A DNA stretch of 64,000 nucleotides from positions 5,449,259-5,513,258 of the forward strand of contig CM068553.1 of assembly GCA_035048495.1 (NCBI GenBank), given 5' to 3'. Below, piece by piece: positions 1 to 11,506 of the stretch. Under the pieces are notes generated by a model. That model saw only the letters and a program-made list of their open reading frames with translations. It was not told the origin of the DNA and made no database searches. The stretch comes from Euptelea pleiosperma. Lineage: Eukaryota > Streptophyta > Magnoliopsida > Ranunculales > Eupteleaceae. Numbering within the stretch: position 1 is the first letter of the stretch; each line of letters starts with the position of its first letter. The position numbers were made by a program, and so were the translations under genes.

Positions 1-933
1 GAGATTACTAGAAATTCTTCTTAGAATTGTTTCAGAAATGCAATTAGAATGATTTTGTCGATTAAAAAAAATCGAATTCAAATACATACATCCATTGATT
101 CATCCATTAATAGCTTTATTCAAAAGTTCCAAATGAGAGTTGTAGAAAATGTAAAATACAACCTTAGAATCGTTTATGTATTCTTCCTTTACTTTTTCAT
201 AGCCTCCTTGCTTTGAAATAGTATCCCTTGCTCTCTCCTGTGCTCCAACGGTTTGAATTTTAGATTGGATGAATAGAAATAGAAATAGGATAATTAGAGA
301 AACAAATGGAGTAAAGTTGGTATTTTATATATTTTGAGGAGGGAGGGGCAAAAAACACATAGGATATAGAAGTCATTTTAATTATAGTTTAAGTGGGGGA
401 TAAAAGGAGAAATTGACGGGGCATCCAAAATTCGCCTTCTATAAATGGCCTCAGTAAGTTGCTCTTCTTCTTCTTCTTCTTCTTCTTCTTCTCTCTTTTT
501 TCCCGTGGGGTGGCATAATAGTTGATAACTATTAGAAAATGCTACCCACGGATAATTGGATAAAAATATGTACGGTTAAAGCCATCGACCATAGGATTCA
601 AGAGGTCAAAGGTCCACCAGGCAATATTTGCAAAAGGTAAAAATACTCGGTTCTGATTCCAAATCCATCATTTTGAGAACCAGAATTGATAATAACCGAC
701 AATATTGGTTCCAATTCTTGATACCTTAGAAACCAAACCAGAACCAAAACCAACCCATTGAACACCCCTACTACAAAGGATAAAGTAATTGTTACCGCAT
801 GGACCTCTTGAATCTAATGGCCAATAGCCTCAACCATACAAAATTTTGTCCGGTTACATGTGAAGTAGCCCGACTCTAATTAATTTGGAGTTCGACGTGA
901 AAATCGTGTTGGACAATCCAACCACATTGAGTT
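1..933. other. Intergenic, no gene seen
   Basis: I see no coding potential here. A CTT microsatellite lies at about 462-492. A degenerate piece of the GAACC-motif element family, ending in a form of TTGACACCCCTA, lies at about 645-775. The rest is AT-rich unique-looking sequence. Confidence 0.6.
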
Positions 934-941
934 GTCCGAAC

Positions 942-1362
942 CATGGTTTTAAAAATGGTCGTTTAAACGGTAACGCCCCAAGCCCGTTTCCGTTAAAACC
1001 ATTTAAACACGTTTTAATGGCTTTGAAAAAAAACGGCTGTTAAAATCGTTTAAACAGCCGTTTAATTCTAAAAAATTTTGTGAAAAAAATGGCCGTTAAA
1101 TCCATTTAATTCCGTTAAAATCCGTTTAATTTTCGTTAAAATCTGTTAAATTCTATTCTTTTTTTAATTTTCAAATTTAAAATTTGAATTTAAGCGCCAT
1201 TTTTTCCGTTAAAATTCGTTAAAACTGTTAAAATCCGTTTAATTCCGTTCAATTCCATTTTTTCCATTTTTGCCCCATGTCCGTTTCAATCCGCTTTAAC
1301 GGCGTTTAATAGGTAACGCCCCTAGTCCGTTTAACCGTTAAAACGGCCTCCTTTAAACCTTG
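942..1362. mobile_element. Non-autonomous hAT-like element, TTAAACGG-repeat family
   Basis: The ends are CATGGTTTTAAA on the left and TTTAAACCTTG on the right. The flanking 8 bases are identical, GTCCGAAC at 934-941 and 1363-1370, which is the duplication size of hAT transposons. The interior is almost entirely reiterated variants of CGTTTAAACG and CCGTTAAAA in both orientations, with an AT-rich centre. There is no ORF. Close relatives lie at 32479-32821 and 33359-33681. Confidence 0.82.
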
Positions 1363-1370
1363 GTCCGAAC

Positions 1371-2240
1371 CACGAACAATGTTCGAAAAAAAAAAAAAAA
1401 AAAGCGTAATCCGTCTTGACATTCCTAATCTCATGAAAAATTAATTTAAAAAATATGGATCATGTAATTAAATTAAAAATAATAGCGGAATCATAAATTA
1501 TCTGTACTGTTGATCATCATGGTAAAGAGACCTCAATTAATGGTTTGATCGTCCAAATAGATGACTCTTTATGAGGCCCACTAACAGGTGTAGGAATCCG
1601 ATGTAGGGTGTAGGAATTAGGTGTAGATTTATTAAATAGCAGGTAAGTGTTTGGTCCTTTTTCCATTTTCTCTTTTTCTACTTTGGTAAGATCAGTTATT
1701 GAGTTATTAATTCTTTTTTCTTCAAATTCACTAAATAATAATGATGTCATTTTTCTCTCATGACGTCATGCGACTCTGTGTCCATCGACACGTACTCCTT
1801 TTTAACTCTCCTCTACGTACATAGTTCGAATTCTCCGCCGATCCAGTTCTAGATTGGGCAATCTGGATCAGGAACAGAGCCCACCGATTCGATTCTATTA
1901 CTTTTTAAGGCATGATTCTAGCCGTTGAATTCAACCGTTCTTTTTTTTTCAATAGTACTAAAACCGACAGCTAAAAATCAAGGGATGGGTAAACATCGAT
2001 GCGGCCAGTTGGCCTAGATCACAACGGTGAGTAACAAAAATCGTGCTTCCTCACGCCAAAAAACTTCATGTATACCTTATTGCATTACGACCATACATAC
2101 AATGTACAACATCTCCCTGTGGGACGAAATTAATTAGTAATATGTCCTTAGAAGTAATACCAGAGATTTTGGAAGAACCAAATCCCAGTGCAACTGCTTA
2201 AATGTACCCACAACGACCTCTTATCAAATCGATAAAAATG
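1371..2240. other. Intergenic, no gene seen
   Basis: I see no coding potential. A solo end of the family-B foldback MITE lies at about 1975-2090; it has the TCGTGCTTCC motif and a ggtataccttgttacatca-like terminus. The remainder shows no recognisable structure. Confidence 0.5.
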
Positions 2241-2258
2241 AATATCTAGCCCTTAATA

Positions 2259-2725
2259 TGAGTACGGCTTCCATGCGCCAGGGCCGCACAGACTAAACAA
2301 AACGGCCATGTTCATGTTATGACACATCAGCAAAAAAAGCAAAAATTTATCGCGCCCATGATGTAACCGACTAACTGGGTTGCGGTTGTGTTGATATTTG
2401 CAAGATTTTTTATTTTTTTTACTGACGTGTAACAACATGACAAGGGCCGTTTTGTTTGGTCTGTGTGGCCCTGGCGCATGGAAGCCTCGCCCGTATTAGG
2501 GCGCGGCTTCTATGCTTCAAGGCCTCACAGACCAAACAAATTGACTCTACTAAAATTGTACCCAGTCAACGAAAAAATAAAAGCTCTCGTAACTAACAAC
2601 ACAACCGCAACCAGATTAGTCAGTTTTGATCTTTTTATTTTTACTTTTTGAAATAAACGTGATGTGGGGAAAGCTCCGGGGGCGTTTTGTTTGGTCTGTG
2701 CGGCCTGACACATAGAAGCTGTTCC
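2259..2725. mobile_element. Two adjacent foldback MITEs in inverted orientation
   Basis: Two elements of about 230 bp (2259-2489 and 2499-2725) lie back to back. Each has long TIRs containing a variant of GGCCGCACAGACCAAACAAA. Similar 9-mers occur at the left edge (CCCTTAATA, 2250-2258), between the copies (CCCGTATTA, 2490-2498) and at the right edge (CCCCTAATA, 2726-2734). This fits 9-bp Mutator-type target duplications, with the second copy landing in or beside the duplication of the first. The interiors are reverse complements of each other, around a shared GGTTGCGGTTGTGTTG motif. Confidence 0.75.
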
Positions 2726-2740
2726 CCCCTAATACACACT

Positions 2741-4214
2741 ATTTTTGTCTTCTACTAATTTAGAGGGGATCTCACCGTAAGATAGATGAGTTGAGCTTTC
2801 CTCCATTTCCCTTTGATCAATGATTTGGTTAAATTGGAAGTGAGAGGTTGATGGTTGAATTAAGAGTTGATTTTTTGTGAGGATTATCCCCTCAACATGG
2901 AGATCATCCTCACCAAAAATCAGTAATTTTTATAACTTTTAACCCTATAAAATATGGACCTAAATTTAATGGTGAAAATGGATGGTCCAAAAATTTTCAA
3001 CTTACAATTCACATTTCACAAGGCTACAAGTGTTGGAATAGGCTGATTTTTTATAAGGTTGATATCCATGTGATGTAGAACACGTAGCAGAGGAGTTCAT
3101 GGAGCGTTTGGACTGCCAAAAGTCTAAACAATGTTAAAACGGACATAATGGGTAGTACCGCTAAAGATACACTAAAATGATGTAATCGGCATTAAGGTAA
3201 TTATTTTTAGTGTTGGAATTGCACGGGGCCAAATGTTTTTGAAAGGAAACAATGAGATCCTCAATAGTTATCAACTGTATTCATGATGTACGCCTAATTT
3301 TCACAAAATTTCATTGTTTAGTGGGTCAAAACGACAATTTGACTATTTTTGAAAAGTTTTGTTTTAGTAATAACTTGAGTTGTGAAAGCCAGAATCACTT
3401 CCTGATGATTCTTACGTGTTTCTAAGATTTAAGATTATCTATTTCTAGTCTTAGTAGGAATTTTATTTTTTTAGTAATTTTTCTTATTTTAGCAGTTTAG
3501 ACTTTTAATAAGTTTATATTTTTTTTAGTGATTTGTCATATTTAAATTGGGTTATAGTTGGACAAAAATATTAATGAAGTTTATTGTTTAAGCATTCTAT
3601 TACGTTTTTTCCTTGTAGATTCAAGGTTTCTTTTCGACTAAAGATATATTCTTTTTCCAAATTAACTTTCATGATTAACTTCACGCTTCGGCTACGTCAA
3701 CACGTTGAGAAGAATATCATCACAAAAAATTAACGCTTAACTAAACTGCAAATGGATCCCACATCGATTAGTCATTATATTAGTCAGAATAACATGAGTC
3801 AACGCATCTCAACCCATAGGGTCAGGACTAGGGGACAAAAATTTTGACAACAAAAATTTGGTGCAGGACAACATATAAATTAGAAGCTTTTGCTATGGGA
3901 TGATTTTTCATGAGGATGGTCTCTATGGTGAGGAGATCATACTCAAAAAAATTCAAATTATTCAGATATTCGTAGCCTGGTTTACAAGTTGAAGAATTAT
4001 AGATTGTATATTTTTAAAAAACTTGAAAACCAATGGGCCAATTTTTTGTAGGGGTGATCTATATGATGAGGAGATCATCTTCCACGTCGGTATGCTAAAA
4101 TTGTTGTCAAATTTTTTGCTAAAATTTTTGTGTGGAACTTGCTAGCAAGCAAAGTACTGGCATTGCACAGCTTGGTAGCATTCCTCAATAAATATAGGAA
4201 TTCCTTCATGTGTG
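2741..4214. other. Intergenic with decayed family-E foldback arms
   Basis: I see no gene. Diverged copies of the family-E arm (GAGGATGATCTCCTCACC type) lie at about 2875-2920 and 3895-4110. The latter pair is in inverted orientation around an AT-rich centre, like the well-preserved copy at 53811-54174. The rest is AT-rich and featureless. Confidence 0.5.
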
Positions 4215-4625
4215 TTTTTTAATTTTGGGTAGGAAACTAAAATTTATTAACCCCCAGACTCCATTAAAACAAGAAAAACAAAGGGGCCAGCTCCTAGCTA
4301 GCCCCTTACCTACCTCACTCAACTAACTTCATACAAGTTAATTACATCCTCTAACTCCTCATAAATGGTCCAAAGACTATTAGCCCTTCCTTGTCCAAAG
4401 AACTCAACAAGTTTGAAATTAGTCAATTATATCAATAGAAGAGCATTTACTCTTTAGTGGTCCATTCCCCCCTCCTCTTGATAAGTATAAATTTTATTGA
4501 ATCAAACAAACAACAAAAAAGGAAGACGAGGCGGCCTCCGAAAACACGAGAGGACAGCAAAAGTCTCCCACTCAATGACAGGATCTTCAATGAAAAACCC
4601 TTTTATATTCGCGAAACAACTTAGA
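4215..4625 (-). mobile_element. Probable LINE 3' tail fragments
   Basis: On the minus strand the sequence ends in a motif similar to AATAAATTTTAGTTTCC followed by A-rich sequence. A second tail with AATAAAATTTATACTTATC lies at about 4480-4505. These resemble the 3' ends of the LINE fragments at 19.2-20.6 kb. No reverse-transcriptase motif is left, so this call rests on tail similarity only. Confidence 0.35.
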
Positions 4626-4659
4626 CCACTGGAACATCAAAGCTTTAATCTATAGTATT

Positions 4660-5550
4660 AATCTATGTGACACAATATCACTGACTGTATAGATGTTTTG
4701 CCCATCTCTTGGTGGATCTAGACCACAAAAATCATCCCGATTAATATTTGAGTTTTTTTTTCATGGATTGATGTTTGGTCGTGGAATTCAAGCAATCTAA
4801 TGGCTAGAAATCACTAATCAAGCTGATTTTTTTTTTTTTTTTGTCTATAGGTCCAGAAAAAAGGTGTACCAAACATCGTGAGTGGTCCAAGAATGTACTA
4901 CGTGGTGTGTTTTTCGCGCAACCCACTTGCCCGTCGACAGTAACCCACTTCAACAGCTAATGAATAAATAGGAATAACTAAGAAAGACAAGGGTTGGGCT
5001 GGGGGACTAACTTTTTGACACCAATAAATGCACGTACGCTCTTGGGTGTCGATTCCAAGAATCCAACGGTGGTTGTGGTTTAGCAAAGAAATCAATCCAA
5101 TGAATACCAGCTCAGCAGTTAAATGACCGTTGGATTCTATACATCGACCCCCGAGAGCGAACGTGCATTTATTGGTTTTAGTGCTACAAAAAATAGCTGA
5201 ATCCAATGGCTAGAGTCACGCTTTAAAAAGTAATAAAATATAGTGGCTAGAGATTACCAATCATGGTGATTTTTGGTGTATATTCACCAAGGGGTGGAGA
5301 AATTTTTTGAAGGGGGGGAAATTTTGAAATGGCGATCTTGCGCCCAATCATATTGCAGCATGTACACTTAAGTGTAGGGGCAATGATGTTGGGCCAGGTT
5401 ATCCCTGGTGTACGTACCTGCTGCAATTTGATTGGGCGTACGATCGCAGCTTCTAAATTTCCGCCCCTTCGAAAAATTTCTTCAAGGGGTGGGCTAAATA
5501 TCCATGCTGTCAGTGGGCCCAGATGGCAAAGCATGAGTTACAGCTGGTAA
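4660..5550. mobile_element. Cluster of foldback MITEs (arm module copies and family F)
   Basis: Copies of the AATCAGCCTGATT-type arm module lie at about 4670-4890 and 5200-5550. Between them, 5018-5179 is a separate foldback (family F) with arms of about 50 bp reading CCAATAAATGCACG at the outer end and GAATCCAACGGT at the inner end. A family-F relative is at 10425-10566. The 5200-5550 copy is interrupted by the family-D element described separately. There are no genes. Confidence 0.6.
5298..5482. mobile_element. Family-D MITE with exact 10-bp target duplication
   Basis: This 185-bp foldback has TIRs of the form AGAAATTTTTTGAAGGGG and a short central palindrome around CACTTAAGTGTA. The host sequence CAAGGGGTGG is duplicated exactly at 5288-5297 and 5483-5492, inside an older MITE whose intact copies read through this site. 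The 9-10 bp duplication points to a Mutator-type origin. A second copy of the family lies at about 26765-26934 in a P450 intron. Confidence 0.85.
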
Positions 5551-5599
5551 CTTCGCGACTCTTTTTCAAAAGTTTGAAATGCCAAGTGGCACAGTCTTT

Positions 5600-7230
5600 C
5601 GGAGCAGAGTCCATGAATGTGTGGCCTCCCTCTTGGTGGGATCTACACATGAAAACTCAGCCTGATTAGTGATTCATATACATTGGATTTGAGCATTTTT
5701 CATCATGAGCTTTCACCTATCTAAAGGCATGCTCATGAAGCCCATGATGAAAAATCTTAAATCCAATGGCTAAATATCACTGATCAGACAGATTTTTAAT
5801 GTGTACGTCGATTATGGTTGGGGCAAACATTCATGGTGTCGGTGGGCCCTGCCAAAAGAGAATGTCACGTGTCATTTCGATGGAAGGATGTTTCAAACTT
5901 TTGAAATGGATGTTCTCGGCTGGGCCCGTCCAATTAGGTCCTTGGGCTGGGGCCGAACTTGCCCCTTTGAAGTCCGGCCCGGCCCAAAAATGACTCAAAA
6001 TGTCAAAAGCGTCAAGTTTCAAGTGATGAGTTAGAATTCAGGTAGTCGTTCGCGTTATTCAGAAGGACAATGCATGCAATCAAAAATCAATGGACAATGG
6101 ACGTGTTAATGGATTTCTGGCGGGTTCATAGTGGGCTTTTATAAAGCCCATCAAGGAAGCCCAACCAGAAACTAGAGCTGCATGCGTTATAGGGAGACAG
6201 AAAGCAATCACATGTGAATGAAAATTATTCTGAATCAACCCATCTCTTGTACATAAAAATGTCCTTTTATCAGATGGTTAGGATGACCTGATTGAGATTC
6301 CTATAGGGGTTGGCCGATGTTTGGATCTTTTGCTAGCTAGGCTAAGCCAGTTCAGGCTACGCTCCAACCCTGCTATGTTATTTGGTATTTAACACTAAAT
6401 ATGTTATAAAGTATTTAATGTTATAAGACCGAGCACACTCCGGTGTGTTGGTCTCTGATGACGGGCGGCCAATCCATTGAAATCTCATGGCCGACCAGCC
6501 ATCAAAGCTGTTTGATTTGGAGTTTGGGTTTTGTACCTCAAATACTGCTCAAATTTCCACAGTTGAGATCAACCCATGAAAATAAGTCCAATCCAATGCC
6601 TAGAAATCACTAATCAGGCTGATTATTGGTTTGTGGTCCATCTATGGATTGACCAAACATCCATACGGTCAGAGACCTCTAAGAGTGTGCCACGTGGCTC
6701 ATATTATGTCCTGTCATTCTAGGGCTGTCACTGGAGCCCGACCCAAAAAAAAGAAGGGGGGCAAAAGCATCTAACTAAGAAACTAGGGCTAATACATAAA
6801 TAATAAAAAAAGAAAAGCGAAGGGTTGTGATCAAAAGAGACGAAATCATTGACTTTTGGTCACAGCAAAAGCAACTCCACGACAAGAGGATAGAAGAAGT
6901 TGAGGGCCCACCACTAATAAAAGCAAAATTGAGTTCATAGGTAATCGGGGTCCATGAGTTCTCCCTCCCCTTTTCATCTCTGAGGAAAAAAATATGCACG
7001 GGAATCTCGATTCACTTGATGAGTGGGCCTGCATAACGCTTTTTTTGGGTCCACACCTTGGTGGATATACACTCCAAAACTCAGCATGATTGATGATTTC
7101 TAGCCATTGGATTTTGTACTCAAAAAAACATTCTTGAATCACAGTGTTGTAATCTAATGGCTAGAAATAACCAATGCTGACTTTTGGTGGGCTAAACACT
7201 CATACGGTCAGTGGGCCCAAAAAAAATGCG
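5600..7230. repeat. Intergenic repeat field: arm-module MITE remnants
   Basis: I see no gene. Arm-module copies, including a pair with the centre TTTTTCATCATGGGC, lie at about 5640-5860, 6590-6705 and 7040-7215. A GGCCC-rich patch at about 5915-5990 (GGGCTGGGGCC, GGCCCGGCCC) resembles the GC-rich repeats at 11.66-11.93 and 31.6-31.76 kb. A G-box, GCCACGTGGC, sits in the MITE end near 6688. Confidence 0.5.
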
Positions 7231-7473
7231 CTCATCGAGAGTCCTCTGCGTAAAAAAAAAATCAAAAGATTTCGTTGAAAAAGCCAAAAGAGATGTAGGA
7301 CCCTCTACACATGTTGACGCGACTGCGACGAACCTACAACGTGAAAAAAAGAAAAAGGCAAAGAAGTGAGGCGGGCAACAAGAAGGGACGAACACCGCTC
7401 CTTTTAGTGAAAGTGCATTAAGGAATACATGGAAATCTCGAATCAGTGTGTCCTCTTAAGTGGGTTTCTTGTA

Positions 7474-7529
<56 letters not shown>

Positions 7530-8396
7530 GTTTAATTTAACCAACCCAATCTCTCTCATGGTTCGAAATCTCGGGATCGGTGGGCTCCAATCCCAATACG
7601 GATTGGTCCGATCCAAAACATGATCGGCGCATCTCGCCTGAGACAGAGTGCAGCTTCTTTGGGAAACAATGGTCTTGGGGCGAGATATATGATCCAGATT
7701 AGGTTTTTACCGCGACCTATAATTGTCTGAATTGATAATTTTGCAAAACATGAAACTTTTGTATCTTTTTATCTATTTTCTAAGAAAATTAACCTCGTCT
7801 CTTGAAATTAACATGCGTAACACATTGAAATATTTTCATAAATCAATCCATAAACATGCATAACACATCGAAGCTTATTTTTACAACAATTAGCCAAACT
7901 CTTAACGATCACAGGGATCCAAGTGGGTTTAGAGTCTTTCACCCTAGGGATCATCATGCCCTTCTGGCTCTTTAGGGTCTTTTCGTCTTTGAAGAGAGAT
8001 CAATATCAATCTAAATAAGGAGACTTCCCAAAGGACGCATCTCATTCATGTGACATGACCCACGAACAGTTGCGTGTGGAAGTCATACAACGGTAGAAAA
8101 CAATCCAAAAAGTTAAAGAATGAACGACTAAAAATAACATGAAGTGAAGGTAGGCAGAATTATGCCCAAGGGCTCCGCCTTTAAGTCCAATAACTATCAT
8201 CCTTATATATTTAAGGAGCTCCACTCTCCCAAACAATGTTGAACTAAAAGTTCTTACAAAACATGAAGTCCAAAGAGTAAAGAAACAATTATAATATTTT
8301 CATCTCAAATTCTTTAAATCTATAAAGTTTTGTCGCACAAATCCAAAACATTTATAAGTAATAAGGGTTTCGGCTCAAACCCACATTTATATATAA
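7230..8396. other. Intergenic, no gene seen
   Basis: This holds the CT microsatellite and, at about 7557-7720, one end of a GGATCGG-repeat hAT-like element starting CATGGTTCGAAATCTCGG. The rest is AT-rich with no coding signal. Confidence 0.5.
7475..7526 (+). repeat. (CT)n microsatellite
   Basis: This is a perfect or near-perfect CT dinucleotide run of about 48 bases. The 64-residue open frame running through it is not a credible gene. Confidence 0.95.
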
Positions 8397-8688
8397 GGGC
8401 ATGTTTGATTGCACGGAAAATTTTCCCGAGAAAATACATCTGGGAAATGCCTTAAATGGCCAATTGATTGCGACTGATAACACATATTTCAATCCTGTGA
8501 GAAAATAAAGGTGTATTTTTAGTTGAAAATGAATTCTCGGCTATCTGGATGGGAAATGAATTCCAGGCTTAGTAGGAAAAATTAGTCAGATTTAAATGGC
8601 TTTATAGGAAAAATTATACAACTAACAATGGACGGTTGTATTTTCCCAAGGAAATTGCAATTTTTCCATTTGGCAATCAAACACGCCC
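8397..8688. mobile_element. 292-bp MITE with GGGCRTGTTTGATTGC ends
   Basis: The left end is GGGCATGTTTGATTGC and the right end is its near-perfect inverse, GCAATCAAACACGCCC. Further imperfect complementarity (TTTTCCCGAGAAAAT against TATTTTCCCAAGG) extends inward. The flanks TAA and AAA could be a decayed 3-bp duplication, but the superfamily is uncertain. No ORF. Confidence 0.7.
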
Positions 8689-8814
8689 AAAGGGTTTTGG
8701 CCTAAATCTATACATTCTTGTGATCTAAGGTTGAAGAAATATATATATTATCATTCTTTCAAAAAGATTCTTAGTCAATTGATGTAAGTCAATTTTTCAA
8801 ATTAGAAGAAATCT

Positions 8815-9190
8815 ATGATACAGACTTCTATATCAAAATTTTGACACAAAAGCCCCTCAATTTGCCATGTAGTAGACTCTGTAAGGCCCACACAGCAAAA
8901 ATCAGCGTGATTAGTGATTCCTAGTCATTGGATTTGAACACTGTTTCATCATGGGCTTGGAACCAACACATAGGCTGGTTCATAAAGCCCATGATGAAAA
9001 AAGTGCTCAAATCTTACGGCTAGCTAGAAATCATCAATCAAGTTGATTTTTGGTGTGCAGGTTCATCATAGTGTGGACCAAACATGCAAGGGGCAAGTGG
9101 GCCTAAACGAGTCTACTACGTTGCAGTTTGAGGGACTTCTGCATCAAAGGACAGGCCTTCAAATTGTGGGAGTTATGTCAAATTTCAATG
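8815..9190. mobile_element. Family-C foldback MITE (arm module with TTTTTCATCATGGGC core)
   Basis: The ends contain ACAGACTTCTATATCAAAA and a partly matching inverse, enclosing TTGCCATGTAGTAGACTC-like and GAGTCTACTACGTTGCA arms. Next inwards comes the shared AATCAGCGTGATTAGTGAT arm, and finally the core GCACTTTTTCATCATGGGCT. A related copy is at about 36135-36470. No coding potential. Confidence 0.65.
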
Positions 9191-10207
9191 ATGACATGAT
9201 GGGGGTATATCAAAATTTCAATTGATAAAAAGTTTTATGGGAAAAAACGAAAGGAGGGGAGAGGAATTTTTCAATTTTGTTTGGCTATGCACTCGAGCAT
9301 TCCTATGTAAAGAAAGAAAAAAGTACCAAAAGTCTACCCGAGCTCCAACTTTCATGAGTAGGCATCGTGATCACTCCTCTAAAAACTAACGACGAATCTC
9401 CTCATATATAATTTTTTTTTTGGGTATGTTGGTCTCCGGGCCTCTTAGAGCACCCGACTAAATCCCCTGGGTACGTGCAAACCCCATCATCCACACACAC
9501 CAGGTAAGCCGTGCCGAAGCCTCAAGGGTGGCCACCAAGGCTTTTTCGACGTACTCCTGCACGAAAGATCTAATATCAGAAACATGGTTCTGGATCAGAC
9601 GATTTGGATTGGGATTAAGGTTTTAAATTTCGACGAAAAGTCCGAAATTTCGGTTTCGGGCTACACCGAAACCGAAATCCATAAAAATTGAAATTTTAGA
9701 AATTTCAAAATTTTGACCGAAATTTTGGATATTTTCGAAATTTCAGGGTTCTTTTGTGAAATTTTCATTACTAATCTCAATTTCAAATTTTTCAAAATTT
9801 CACAGGAAATTTCAGTTTCAGCCCTCATCGAAATGGCATGCGAAACCGAGCAAGACAGGTCCATATGAAACAGACAAGAGATATTGTAATAAAAGGATTG
9901 CACCAAGAAATCACTTTCAATGGTGTGACATGGAAGGTGGTTGTTTACCTAAAGTTAATGGACTCAAATATGGATGGGGTTTCTTCCTCTTAAGTTTCCA
10001 AGGAAATAACGCTTTCAGAGTCGCCCTCACGCTGAGAACGAAAGGATTTGACGAAAAAACAAGGAGATAGGGATGTTAAAATCAACTTTTGCTTTGGTTC
10101 ATTCTTTCATCAAATCCAAGCTTCCAATAATGCTGTGATGGGTATGTGTAGCACAAAAAAAATTTAAATTACCGTTTTACTCGTTCCATTTTAATTAATC
10201 GGCTCGT
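9191..10207. repeat. Intergenic with GAAATTTC-repeat hAT-like remnant
   Basis: From about 9616 to 9905 the sequence begins TAAGGTTTTAAATTTCG and is filled with variants of GAAATTTC and CGAAACCGAAA in both orientations. It looks like a decayed member of the CAWGGTTTAAA-ended group. The open frames here follow the repeats and are not genes. The rest shows no structure. Confidence 0.5.
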
Positions 10208-10215
10208 CTCTGGAT

Positions 10216-10736
10216 TAGGGGTGTCAATTTTACCCCTATAACTGAAACAGAATCAGAACCGAAATCGAAAACACTAGTTCCACATTTTTGGACACAGACC
10301 GAAAAAGAATTGGAATCGGAACTGAACTAAAAATAATGGTTCTAGCTCTGGGTAGTTAGACTTGGACCCGAAACCGATAGGAAGCGGAGTTGATATATAA
10401 ATGGGTCCAGCTCAGGGGACCAACTTTTGGGGCCAACACATGGGATGTCTGCTTTTGGGCGTCGATTCTGAGAATCCAACGGTGGTTGTGCTTTGGTAAA
10501 AAGTGAATGCCAGCTCAGCACAAAAACCACTGTTGGATTCTTGGAATCAACACCCAAGAGCTGACGTCTCGAGTCTATATAAATAGTGTTAAAATTGTTA
10601 TATTATAAAGATTTGTACCAATATATCCGGAATTGGAACTGAAACCAAATAATCAGTTCGGCTCCGATTCCATCAATTTGAGAACTGGAATTGATAAGAA
10701 CCGCCAATATCGGTTCCGGTTCCCGTTGACACCCTA
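10216..10736. mobile_element. GAACCGG-repeat element with nested family-F foldback
   Basis: The ends are TAGGGGTGTCAA and TTGACACCCTA. The 8-base flanks CTCTGGAT (10208-10215) and CTTTGGAT (10737-10744) differ at one position, consistent with a hAT duplication. Subterminal regions repeat GAACCGAAA and GGTTCCGGTTCC motifs. A family-F foldback occupies about 10425-10566 inside it. Decayed relatives are at about 645-775 and 24455-24595. Confidence 0.72.
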
Positions 10737-10927
10737 CTTTGGATAGTATACCCCTCTTCCTAAAAATAAAAGGGCAAAATAGTAAAGTGGAATATCTTTT
10801 TTTTTAAGTACGTGTTTTAATTTCATAGGTGGGGCCGGATAAAGCAGAGTTAAATGAAAGATACGATAGGCGATGGCTACTAGGCGAAGGTGCACTATTG
10901 CATGAATTTGTTGGCGTAAAATACGGA

Positions 10928-10989
10928 CACGTGTACGGTGGACAGTAACCAATATCTTCTCTCTCTCTCCTCAACATGCATTATAAATA
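10928..10989 (+). promoter_or_regulatory. Metallothionein core promoter motifs
   Basis: Upstream of the metallothionein start codon are a CACGTG G-box (10928-10933), a CCAAT box (10949-10953), a CT-rich patch and TATAAATA (10982-10989). The TATA box is about 100 bases before the ATG, allowing a leader of about 70 bases. The assignment rests on position and consensus, not on transcript data. Confidence 0.7.
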
Positions 10990-11087
10990 GGAGTCATGGC
11001 CTCACCCTGAAAACACGTTCTAGTGTGTTTGTTATCAATTTCTTGGATCATCTTCTTCTTTGTTCTTTCTTTATTTTCTCTGAGAAA

Positions 11088-11506
11088 ATGTCTTGCTGCG
11101 GAGGAAACTGTGGTTGCGGTTCTGCCTGCAAGTGCGGCAGCGGATGCGGAGGGTAAACTTGATGAAATATTTTCGGAGTTTAAATATATATCTGGGATTT
11201 TTTTTTTTTAATTGAATTTTCATGATGTTTTGATTGTGGTTGCAGGTGCAACATGTACCCGGACATGAGCTTCTCTGGTGAGAGGACCAGCACTGAGACC
11301 ATCATCGTTGGGGTTGCACCTGAGAAGGCGTACGTCTCTCTCTTCCCAAATATATATTTATAATGAAAAATTTCTTTGATAAAAATCATAATTAAGGTAA
11401 TCTTGGTAGCAGGTTCTTTGAGGGGTCGGAGATGAGCGAGGGAGCTGAGAGCGGAGGCTGCAAGTGCGGATCCAGCTGCACCTGCGATCCTTGCAACTGC
11501 AAATGA
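11088..11506 (+). CDS. Type-2 metallothionein
   Basis: This encodes an 80-residue cysteine-rich cytosolic protein that chelates Cu/Zn/Cd and buffers metals and oxidants. Three exons are read from GT-AG junctions: 11088-11152, 11246-11329 and 11413-11506; the frame closes exactly at 81 codons with the stop. The N-terminal domain starts [17 protein letters not shown] and has 8 Cys (3, 4, 8, 10, 14, 16, 20, 23) in the CC-x3-C-x-C-x3-C-x-C-x3-C-x2-C spacing diagnostic of plant type 2. The C-terminal domain has 6 Cys ([15 protein letters not shown]), separated by a Cys-free linker of about 40 residues. The start is fixed by the conserved MSCC. A TATA box, CCAAT box and G-box lie just upstream, and an AATAAAT motif at about 11594 may be the poly(A) signal. 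The window shows no damage to the gene. Only the type, not the paralogue, can be named. Confidence 0.96.

Noticed and set aside
5831..6034. Overlapping small frames in a GGCCC-rich patch
   Set aside because: Low-complexity GC-rich repeat sequence in a MITE field.
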